From the NCBI RefSeq assembly GCF_003589595.1, contig NW_020653852.1:7235790-7299789 (forward strand): 64,000 nt of DNA, read 5' to 3'. This document shows, piece after piece, positions 54,511-64,000 of this stretch. The stretch is from Hyposmocoma kahamanoa (taxonomy: Eukaryota; Arthropoda; Insecta; Lepidoptera; Cosmopterigidae). How positions within the stretch are numbered: the first letter of the stretch is position 1; each line of letters starts with the position of its first letter. The notes under the pieces were generated by a model. It was given only the letters and a program-made list of their open reading frames with translations. It ran no database searches and was not told the DNA's origin. A program made the position numbers and the translations under genes.

Positions 54511-56571
54511 CGAGTCTAAGGAGGGAGAATCCGCCAGACTACATTTAGCTTCGTTTAGTTTTAGTAACCAAATAAAACAATTATGACAAATCATTACTTA
54601 GTATACATATTTCGGACTGAAAAAGTAATGAAAAGTAAAAAAAATACGATATTAAAAATGACCCATAAATTGGGGAAAAGATAGTGGCAAAAGCACGGTA
54701 TCCCTAAAATCAGCTTAAGCCTGTATAATTTAATTTATACGTTATTTATTTGATCTCTCTTTCTCGCGTATCATAACCACTGCTGGTAGAAGCGAGATGG
54801 ACATATTTGACAAAAGTAAGATATTCTCCATATTTTAGGAGGTTTATACGATGCAAACAAAAATCTTTCAATCAAGAAAAACATTTCAAATATCATCTAA
54901 AATACATGAAATCGTAGTAGTCGAGGCTTGTAAGAGTATTTCACTAGTAATTCATACAAGAAAATTCATTAATTGTAATGAAAAATTTAAACTTACGTGT
55001 GAAAGGTTATGTTGGGAATTTTTTGTTCCGTACGGCTTTTGCAGCCTAAAATATAACAATGCACCATTATTGTGAGCTGCAATAATTGTCAATTACTACA
55101 TTAATTCGTTCGTTCATTCGTATCGTATTTGTTCCGTAAGAGATACTTCAGGAAATTACGAGTTTATTTTACAATAAAAGAGTATTACATTTGCCTATAT
55201 ATATATATATAGTTTAAATATCGCGTAATGAATTTCTTCGCGTCTACTTCACATGCTTCAAAACCACGATATTTCGCTTTAAGGCTTGAATTCCGAAAAT
55301 ATCTATATACATCTAAATGTATTTTATTCTATCTTTAAAAAACATGAAAATATACAAAGCAAAATAAAATGAATGCCGCCTATTAAAATAAAAGATTGAA
55401 GAAGAAAACGATTCATTCACAAAGGAAATGGATAATATATGATGATCTTGAATGTTTCCAAGTGTTTTCTTTGTCACAGAGAAGTTAAAGTTCGGATGTC
55501 CGATCGAAATTATTAAAGGTGAGAAGCGAAACTGTGTGGAAAGTAATAAATATTTATAAATAGGAAATGCAGCCCCGACACGGACGCGCATCATGAAATT
55601 CAAATTCCAGTAAAGTTTTATTTAAAACCGGAATAGTTTAAAAAGTTTAATCCGAAAACTCCAACGTTGCAGTTCCTAGCCGTTAGCGGTAGACATTTTT
55701 AGATAATTATGCAATTGTTAACAAAAAAAAAGCGAAACCATATCCGTTACGAATTTTAAACGGAATACTGTCCAATCACACTAATTAATGAAACCACGTC
55801 AACAGCACCAACAGGAACCATCTTGTCTATACTGTTTTCCTATCCTATCCTATATGATCGGATAAAGTACATCCTATCGTGTAACAGATTAACACATTCT
55901 TTACACAATATCCTTAGGTGTATCGTATATTTTTCGTAAGACCGTTATTTATTTATAAATACCTAAACTATTCGATCCAGCAAAACAGTTTTTCCCGCTT
56001 CTCTACCGGTGACCTGCCTTAAGCAAAATCAGCGTACTTGATACTTTTTACTTGGAAAAAAACTTTAGGTGCAAATTTCTCGAAAGTTACCGAAATGTAA
56101 ATGAATTAGTTGTGACAATGAATGCAATATAGCTCAAGTACTAACAATGGTTTGGTAAAAAGAAATTAAACTGTTGTATGGAACAACTAGGCTCTTGTTA
56201 AACCACCGTTCGATTGAGCTCAAAGAGTCAAACTTCTAAGCTGTTATCGTAAACTTCGAGCCAACGTCCGATTTGCCTTCACTCATCAACTTAAACAACA
56301 CGATAACAAAGACGGAGTTTCTTGTTCCAATATTCTGTAGATAAAGATTGAATGCCGAAATTTTCGATGTTGTGTTAATAAATCGAAAATTGTATTGATT
56401 GTTAAGTTGATTTTCTGATGTTTCCAGTTGGTTTATGGAGATTGTTTTAAAAAGTGTATTTTTTACCCTTTGTGGTAAGTTTATGTATTTGCCTATATTG
56501 TCTGGAGTCTTTGAAATGTTTACGATTTGCAAAAGAAAGAATCTCTGCGCTTACGCTTGAATTCTAAGTCA
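54511..56571. other. unassigned DNA
   Basis: 2 kb with nothing recognised beyond a short (TA)n at 55197-55212. Small ORFs at 54851-55075, 55313-55603 and 56236-56532 show no known domain. Confidence 0.4.
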
Positions 56572-57560
56572 CATTTATTTCATAGGTAAGCAAATTACAC
56601 TTGAAATTGTCATATTGATTAAACTCTACCGCTCATTCGTAAGGTAGGTTCCCGTGAGAAAAATGAGCAAAAAAATTTAGGGGTTGCTCTTTGTAAATAA
56701 ACATTTGTACACATTTATCATTTACAATATTTATTTCAAGCATCATATTGAGAATACCTGCAGGAGATAAACGGGTTTCTACCACGGATTTTTGTCATTT
56801 AAGTACGCAGAAGCTGTATAATAAACCTTTAGTATAAAGTTTTTATTTCACTATAGTTTTAAACCTCGTAAATGGCAAGTTTTGAATATCAACCGGAATC
56901 TTATTATAGAAGCGTACACATTGCCCCTTAAATGAATTTGGAACTATGTGAAAACGACTGTCAAGAACAGCTAGTTTATTTTTATTCCTTGTATTAGTGT
57001 TATGTCTAACAATGTTTTTCATAAAAAAAAAACATACTATTTTTCTTAACATGTATATTTTCATAAATATACTGTGTAGTAAGTAAGAAGACTGTTAATC
57101 TCTATAAACTTATTTCTCAAATACTCTCTAGGGCGTAGATTGTAAATTCCCCTAACCGCACGTTTCTGCAGGAAAAATATTCTATTAATATCGGCGGCAT
57201 TACCCCAAATCAAAATGCCGTATATCATTCAACTGTGAAAGTAGCTGAAGTAGACCAATCTAGCGGTATCGAAGTCTGAAAATTTTCGCATTTTTTAAAT
57301 CGCGTACACTTTAGAGCTGAGCCGTTTTAATAACTTACTTACATGTGGACCCCATCGTAAATTTGCATCTAAAGTTATACCTAGAAATACAACTGTATCT
57401 ACAAATTCAATAAGAGTACTGTAGAGTCGTAAAGGTAGTGATCCGTTTGGCTCTTGCAGGCTGTCTCGATCCATGATATTCGAAATACATATTGTACGAA
57501 ATTTTATCCAAAAAATTAATAGACTGTCTGGGAAACCCAAGGGCCGCTACCTTGCTCAAC
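56572..57560 (-). pseudogene. non-LTR (Jockey/CR1-like) ORF2, C-terminal third, with 3' UTR
   Basis: On the minus strand, in order: FVDTVVFLGITLDANLRWGP, LSSKVYAI, DTARLVYFSYFHS, YGILIWGNAADI, FLQKRAVRGIYNLRPREYLR, NTRNKNKLAVLDSRF, SFKGQCVRFYNKIPVDIQNL. The 'FLGITLD..L.WG.H' and 'YG...WG.......IF.LQKRAVR.I' blocks mark the end of the RT and the linker that follows it in such elements. Several stops and frameshifts interrupt it. The 3' UTR ends at about 56572 ('aaatgtgactta' side). 5'-truncated at about 57560-57650. Confidence 0.85.
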
Positions 57561-57699
57561 GCATTAGCATAGCAATACAAAGGGGGAACGCTGACAGCAT
57601 CTTGGGCACGGTGCCGCGGGCACCAAATTTTATTCATATAGTTTATAAATTCTAGTGTTACTTTCTAGTATCTAAGCTTTTATTGATTTCTTTACCTTA

Positions 57700-57920
57700 C
57701 CTGTATATTATCAAAACAAAAATAATGTTAGCATATTGTAAATGATAAATGTCTACAAATGTATATTTACAAAGAGTAACCCCTAGAGTTTTTGTTCGTT
57801 CTTCTCAGGGGACCCTGCCTTATAAATGATTAGTAGAGTTTAATCAATATGACGATTTTAAGTATAATTTTCTTACCTATGAAACAAAAGTTAATTGAGT
57901 TTGAGTTAAGAAATATTGAC
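57700..57920 (+). repeat. non-LTR 3' UTR fragment, same family, opposite strand
   Basis: 'gtatatttacaaagagtaac', 'ccctagagtttttg', 'ttcttctcagg', 'gattagtagagtttaatcaa', ending 'tacctatgaaacaaaagtta'. It lies head to head with the minus-strand copy ending at about 57650. Confidence 0.75.
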
Positions 57921-58382
57921 TTCTAAAGAGAGTTTATTGTTACATGATTACGATTAAAGAAACACGATTGTAGGGCCGTACAAGGCAGTCTAATAAAATT
58001 CTACGTATGACACTTACTAGACCGGGAAAAGCATCAGTACCTACGTCGTAGGTGAAAAATATACATAACCTTGAAAATTTATTAACCAACATAGATAAGG
58101 CAAGATGGCAAGAAATGAAAGAAAGGTCACGGCCTAACCCCTAAACATATTCCATTAAGTAACAGGATAAAACGCGTCACAGATTGGCGGCTATTTGTTG
58201 TTTTCCGCTAATGTCTGCTGAGGAACAATAATCATCATTCATTCCGGGATAATAATGTCCAGAGACACGCACACTGGGGTTTGGCCATAATAGTATTTGT
58301 TTTTGTTATGAAAATGATAAGATACATTCTATAATCTTCTTACAGTGACAAGAGAAGTTACAGGATAATGGTTCAGAATTTT
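57921..58382. other. unassigned DNA
   Basis: Nothing recognised. Confidence 0.4.
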
Positions 58383-58668
58383 ACTAGCAGTAGAACTCCT
58401 TGTGAAAGAGTTCGCCTAGGGAAGTACTGCCACCTTACCTATTTCTGTCGCTAAGCAGTAATATGAGCGTTCGGGCCTTGAACATGGGACTTGTCAATTT
58501 ATGTCTACTTACGTACTTACTTACGTGTAGGGGCACAGTGGCAGTTCCTCTCAGATCTTCGCAATTTAAACCTCTGGGTGGCACTAGAACTGCTATGGAC
58601 ATGCGTGTCATTTACTACCAGGCGTACGACTTGCGCGTTGTTTATTCCATCATTTGGTATCATAAAAA
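58383..58668 (+). repeat. repeat F copy 14
   Basis: 'agcagtagaactccttgtga' to 'catttggtatcataaaaaaa'. A gap and a local 'tacttacgtacttacttacg' insertion alter the middle (58480-58530). Confidence 0.75.
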
Positions 58669-60164
58669 AAAACAAATTTGAAATTCGAATACAGGACAGA
58701 AACGTAATTATGGTTAAATAAAAAGTCAATAAAAGAATACCCACTGTACAGACTATTCGTGGTCTCTAAAGGCACTTCAACTGCAACGACGGAATGTGTG
58801 ACTGCGGTATGTAACTCAAAAGCCACACCACAAAAGTTATTTTGATCATATATATATGAGTCCGCAGGTTAAGTAAAAATAGCTCTGTACATACTTGTTT
58901 AACTATACATGAATAATCACTTACGTAATTACACTTGTTCACCACAGCTGTTTAAACTTTAACACAGAAGTTAGGTGGTTGACGCAGTACGAAATGCGAT
59001 AGAGTGTACTGATATGAAATCATGACAGATTTTTCCGCATCGGTTAAACTTAGGCAACGTTGTTTACATTCTTACACAATTATTTTTGTAATTAAAATTA
59101 AATTGTAATTGTAATTAAAAAAATTATTTATTTTGATAATTTTACATTTATTTATAAAGTTAAATACTAGGACTGGAACTTCAATAACTGATGCTCCGTT
59201 ATGTGGCTATGATAATATATCGGGCAGTACGTTTTTACACATCATTTCCTAAAAATAAAAGGCCAGTGGGACCCCGCGGTCCTAAGGATTGAACTCATAA
59301 GGTCCCAATAAATAATTAGAGCCAGTATCCTTGTATATTTATCATTTTGGCAACTCAGCTGCGCAGCCACCCAATTGGATTATGTTCAGCTGCGAATCCA
59401 CCTATTCGGAAGTGTGACGGGGCTACTGAATCAACACAAAGCTTTCCGCATATACTCCATGGACTACAAGGTCACACACCTTGAGTATTTACCATCCGCT
59501 CGCGATAGAACTCTGGATTCGAGCACAGTGGGCACGTTTACCGGCTGATGATGATGTCGTTGAGAGTTGCATGCGAGATGCAATCAGCACTCTATTAGCA
59601 GAAATTAAATTTTCTTGACAAAATGACAAGCTGTTTATTTCGAAAAACTTGCAGTATCAGTACACTTTACATTATACAGTACATTAAACATTTACTGGAA
59701 TCTGTGTTCATAATATTTCAAACATTCTTTCATCCAAAAACACATTTAAAGTTTACTCATAATACAGTGCACAATATGAATTTTTTGGTAAAGCTCGAAG
59801 CCACCCTAATAAAGAAAAGCTTTTTTACGCAGTCTGCGCAGATTCCTGCGGGCTTACTTCTCCAGTATACAAACACTCAATAAATTAACGAAAGTAAGTC
59901 ATGTTTAGCGAATTCGTCACAAATTGATAAATATGTGAAGGAATTAATGTTTTCTGGTCGTTTATAATTTTTACATAAGTATAGGTGGCGGTTATAACTT
60001 TACATAAAATGGACTGTCTATATTTGGCTATATTACAAAAAATATTACACGACATTGTTTCGTTGTACTCATATTTTACTCTAGCGCTAGCTAAATTATT
60101 CGTAGTGACATCACCAAGAACTGAAATAAATATAAATTGTGCTTTAAATATACGGATGGATATT
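58669..60164. other. unassigned DNA
   Basis: No gene recognised. 59260-59540 is less AT-rich ('gggaccccgcggtcctaagg' and onward) and may be a repeat, but I cannot name it. Confidence 0.35.
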
Positions 60165-60425
60165 TTTTTATAATATCAAGTGACTGTACGAACAAGTCGT
60201 GCGCCTGATCGTAAGCTACACGCCTGTGTATTACAGTTGTAATGCCACTCAGAGCTTTAAATAGCAAAGATCTGAGGGGCACTTCCACTGCGCCCGTCAC
60301 CCTGAAACATAAGTTGACAAGTCCCATGTACCTGTAATTTCACCAGAACTCAACTTACCCTTCTAAATTGAAACGCAGTATTGCTAATTTACTGCTTACA
60401 CGGCAGGAATAGGTAAGGTGGCAAT
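60165..60425 (-). repeat. repeat F copy 15
   Basis: 'ttttataatatcaagtgact' to 'ggcaggaataggtaaggtgg', where it is 5'-truncated. Confidence 0.75.
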
Positions 60426-62069
60426 TCATATTTCGCGAGCGACTTATTTTGTAACCGTTGCCGTTTTAGTTTACTCTGTCCTAAATGAAGTAAAAAAAAA
60501 ATTTTAGTTCATTTATTATCATTGTGGTGGAACTTGCCCTTCGTCGGTAGTGTGTTAAAATGAAATGAAAACGGATTTTGTCCTTCTATTTTCCATTAAT
60601 CGTTCCTAACGTGCGTGCACGAACGTCAACTACGATGACAGAGTGATATTCAGTCGAGCAACTAATGTGAACGTGAAAGCTATTGTTTATCCATTATTAT
60701 AAAGCCTTTTGTTTACTTGCTGAACACGATGAATTATTGCGGTCAATATACAATATCCCTTACAAGTTTTGTAAGGGATAAATAAATTAAATAATTGTTG
60801 AAACCTCGTTATCACGTATGATTCTGAAACGGGCCGACAATAAAATTAAAAGTGTGCAGATAAATGAGGTACAACCCTACCTTTTTCAGCAACATAAAGT
60901 GCGAGATACTGCTATACTCCCGTAGATAATAACAATATCTAGCGCTTCTATGTCAATCTCGCGCAAGTCGGGTCGTGCTAGCCCTACTGATTTAATCTGT
61001 CGAAGTGCATGTGAGTGATGATTGTATAATGCATAGATAGATCACACACAAGACCAAGAACAGTACATAAACGACATAAAATTAATGTGGGCAAAGGAGG
61101 TCTTATTGCTAAGAGCGATCTCTTCCAGACAATCTTTGGCCAATCGGAGCGGGAGACGTATTGTATAATATACCTTTAACATTTTACCGGGCAGTAGAAA
61201 AAAAAGTTTAGTTATACTTATTTTGCGGTTTCTATAATATCCTGTGTTTTCAATAATAAATTAATTATGAAAATATCACTTTAAATGACGAGTGTAGTTT
61301 GACATACTGCCAAAATATTTTGCCTACTACAAACAGTCAAGTCAAGCTCTATTTGTAGAGTGAGTTGTAACAAAGGGAATTTTTAGGGTCACTAGTCATC
61401 GCAGAAAAAACAAGGCTATTTTTAAATCGCGCCGTTTTAATCGAAAAACTGTTTTCGTGTTTACGTTGGCCTTTGATTGTGAATCAGGGAGTTCTTTCTT
61501 TGAACACAAAAATTTAAACAAAAGCTTTATCTACCGCCTCCACTAGAGTGACAGTCTATTGTTGAGCATTCGCCGTTCCAAACCAACATATAGGTATAGT
61601 GACTACAGCAAGTTTCAACACATTGAACTCGCTATAGCTGTTTAGTCACAAACTGATTTGGAAGATGTACTTTACAACCTACACATGTTGATCCTTAGGG
61701 GATAAATTTTCCCCCAGCTCACTTTAACGTAAAAAATTGACTTAACAAATTATGCTTAACCTACAAACATTTATAGGTCACACAGCTGCACTCACTGTAT
61801 ACCTTAGAAAGGAACCCAATTTCTGTGTTAAGTCTACTTAATACATTTAAAAAGTATTTTAGTGTACCTTTACACTTACGCTCGTAATACTTAGGCTCGT
61901 AGCACACAAAACGAACCGTATAACGCAGCAGCAGCGAATTAATATTATAATCTTTTTGATAAATTAAATGCGATGTCTTCAAGGCATGGCGTCAGTGAGA
62001 GACTGCTGGGGTTCTACTCGCATTCTTTCGATTTAGTCGCGTATTACTTATTTTACAGTAATTGTTTCC
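60426..62069. other. unassigned DNA with one strong hairpin
   Basis: 60754-60780 is a 12-bp perfect-stem hairpin with a 3-nt loop (TATCCCTTACAA / TTGTAAGGGATA). No genes seen; the minus ORF 61761-61982 has no recognisable domain. Confidence 0.4.
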
Positions 62070-62225
62070 GACACGCCGACACGTTCGGAGGTATACCGCC
62101 ACACGGACGTCGCTTTTTTGTCATAGCGCCACCTGTGAGACAATTATGAAAGTTTTTCTTCACTCAGCCAGGTACCTTTACAGCTACCAGCGGCTGACGA
62201 GAGATGTCGCTTTGTTAATTGCAAT
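62070..62225 (-). repeat. SINE-D 5' fragment
   Basis: The plus strand has 'agcgccacctgtgagacaat', 'cttcactcagccaggtacct' and 'ttacagctaccagcggctga', the reverse complement of the 5' block at 5620-5690. The tRNA-like part is missing. Confidence 0.6.
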
Positions 62226-63549
62226 ATATTATTATTTATGTTCTTTTTTTATAAATATTAAATAAGACGACACGGTACGACGACATGCTTGGGGTTCTCT
62301 CAGCAACACGTGTTTAAGCGCAAAAAACAATTGTCGGACTTGGTAAGGAATGGAGCACCTTTTCGAATCGGCACAGTTACCGTGTTGTATGACAATGTAG
62401 TATGGCCCTTAATCTTTACCCGCATTCTAGCGTGTCGGCAGTGCGTGGTTGCAATCGATCGGGCGACCTTCGCCCCCATGAATGGCGCCGTTGTAGCCAA
62501 GCCACCACTACTTTCGCCCCCGCACTTTCATTACGAATGCGTCAACCGCCTTTTGTGTTCTTCTTCTTTTTTAAATATGGTCCGGACCGTGATTGCTTGC
62601 GAAGTTAACGAACCGTGCAATTCACGATCGGGTTCACATAAATAATCGAAACTGGGACGTGAAGTATCTAAAATAAATTCAAAATTTTAGAATTTTGTAT
62701 CTGCTAATATGCGTTCCAAAGGCACGGGTGACCTTTAATGAGAGGGGTTAGACGCCATATTGGTCCAATGCGTGCTGAGAGTGTCATATGTAAAGGAAAA
62801 GTTTAATTTAAATCATGTAGAATTTGACAAATATATTTTAATTTTCAAAGACTTATTAATATTAGATTTTTAGTATGACTTATACATATAACTCAACCTA
62901 TTTTTTTACTTCAAATTGGAGACGATACTGTCTAAAACTACAATATTAGAACAGTCTAAAACTGTTCTTATAGGCTGACTTTTTTTTTGTACAACCTACT
63001 AGTCCATATCATAATGTATACACATCGATAATTTACACTTTATGTCACAGGTGTAGAAATTAATAATTAATTCTTTTTTTAACAATGAATTTTAATTACG
63101 GATCAACGCGTTATTAAAATTTTACCGCTTTACATTTTTGTACCGCGTCTATCGACTTAGCAACTGTCTGAAGTTTTGTTAACGTCTTCTTGTAGATAAA
63201 ATATTTTAAAAGTGTACATCTTTTAAATATACATTTTTTTGTACATTCGTAAAAAACCAGGTAGAAAGAATGTTTCCCGCATTTCACTACTAAAATCAAT
63301 AGACAACAAGCGCAACCATATCATGAATATTTTGTACACTCACATGCGTACGTCCATGACCGAAACATATTGAAACATGCATTACAGTTTCCGTGCAAAA
63401 TTTTACAATACAGTCACGTTCTGTGTTATGCATATATTGTTAAGTGGCAGCTTATGCTTTTTTTGCCCAATGTTCAAAAGAATTGTTCAGAAACAATTTT
63501 CGCGATTACTTCATATCAATAATAAATATTTTCATATACCTATACATTT
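62226..63549. other. unassigned DNA
   Basis: The ORF 62289-62645 (118 codons) overlaps GC-richer sequence, but I recognise no domain and no splice structure. Not called. A small inverted pair AGAACAGT / ACTGTTCT occurs near 62948-62970. Confidence 0.35.
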
Positions 63550-63665
63550 AGCCGCGGTAGCCTAAGAGTTTGCTACCGCCTCTCAAGCAGAGGCCGTGGG
63601 TTTGAATCCAGGGGTCCCACCTCTGTGTTTTTCGGAATGTGCGAAATTTAATATGATATTTACGT
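63550..63665 (+). repeat. SINE-A 5' fragment
   Basis: 'agccgcggtagcctaagagt' (A box slightly changed), 'cctctcaagcagaggccgtg', 'ggtttgaatccaggg' (B box one base off), then 'cacctctgtgtttttcggaa' and 'gtgcgaaatttaatatg'; it stops where the body would continue. Confidence 0.8.
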
Positions 63666-63849
63666 AACCCCCGGCGCGATCTTGCGTATGTAATCAGACT
63701 AGTCTAAACTTACCAAAGTGTATATTTAAGCGTATAACTCGTGCTTTACTTCACTATCTAAATTTCGTGCTTTAAACGTGACACGTAAGTAACGTAGAAC
63801 GTACCTGAAACAAACATCAATATTTCATTAAAAATCTACAAACAAAATA
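63666..63849. other. unassigned DNA
   Basis: Nothing recognised. Confidence 0.4.
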
Positions 63850-63912
63850 GCTATTTCCGCCGCCAAGCAGCAATGTGAGCTTTACTGCGGTACGGTTTTG
63901 AAGGGTAGGAGC
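63850..63912 (+). repeat. repeat F copy 16, fragment
   Basis: 'tagctatttccgccgccaag', 'cagcaatgtgagctttactg' and 'cggttttgaagggtagg' are repeat F; both ends are missing. Confidence 0.7.
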
Positions 63913-64000
63913 GTTTGCGCGCTACATCCGATTTGTATCAGGGGGCTACTCTCGATCTCTGTCCGAAACAATTACTGTCAAATAAGTAATATTCGACAAA

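Noticed and set aside
62289..62645. 118-codon plus-strand ORF
   Set aside because: No domain recognised, short, no splice or promoter evidence; overlapping open frames on both strands suggest composition bias.

Overview
This 64 kb window is AT-rich, non-coding eukaryotic DNA, almost certainly from a lepidopteran (moth or butterfly) nuclear genome. I infer this from the repeat content: tRNA-derived SINEs of the lepidopteran HaSE type (Helicoverpa-like, at 54203-54510), the 'accggccaagtgcgag' repeat, lepidopteran non-LTR retrotransposon tails, PIF/Harbinger and mariner relics, and pogo-type DNA transposons. A noctuid-like moth is my best guess; species cannot be fixed without a search. No convincing host gene, host exon, rRNA or functional tRNA gene was found. 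The one long, intact protein-coding gene belongs to a transposon.

Layout. 0-10 kb: SINEs, a 46-bp minisatellite, small inverted-repeat (MITE-like) elements, and fragments of a non-LTR element and of an ORF1-type protein. 10-20 kb: copies of a dispersed ~300-bp A-tailed repeat (called repeat F here, about 16 copies in the window), several tRNA-like SINEs and non-LTR fragments. 20-30 kb: a broken mariner (20905-22223), nested MITEs, two SINE-B copies and a target-site-flanked PIF/Harbinger deletion derivative (28701-29367). 27-34 kb also holds a near-identical ~265-bp duplication. 30-42 kb: mostly unassigned AT-rich DNA with repeat F, a non-LTR fragment and an ORF1 fragment. 42-44 kb: a SINE dimer and a 99-bp minisatellite carrying seven copies of a YY1/Pho-like motif. 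45-54 kb: MITEs, an 891-bp TA-flanked inverted-repeat element (48754-49644) and, 0.9 kb beyond it, a complete pogo-like transposon (50556-53665) with perfect 24-bp ends and an uninterrupted 644-residue transposase ending in a PHD finger. 54-64 kb: a full-length SINE, two head-to-head non-LTR fragments and more repeat F.

How it fits together. The most active-looking system is the pogo-like element: intact transposase, perfect terminal repeats, and repeated TTGTGCC/AAAGTGCC motifs clustered at both ends that look like transposase-binding sites. The 891-bp element has the same architecture with ends that partly match but a different repeated motif (CAAAGCGG), so it is probably a non-autonomous member of a sister family. 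Everything else is best read as layers of decaying mobile DNA, with nested insertions that give a partial relative chronology.

Limits: all alignments were done by eye. Boundaries of diverged repeats are approximate (often +/-20 bp), and family names other than pogo, mariner, PIF/Harbinger, non-LTR and tRNA-SINE are local labels.
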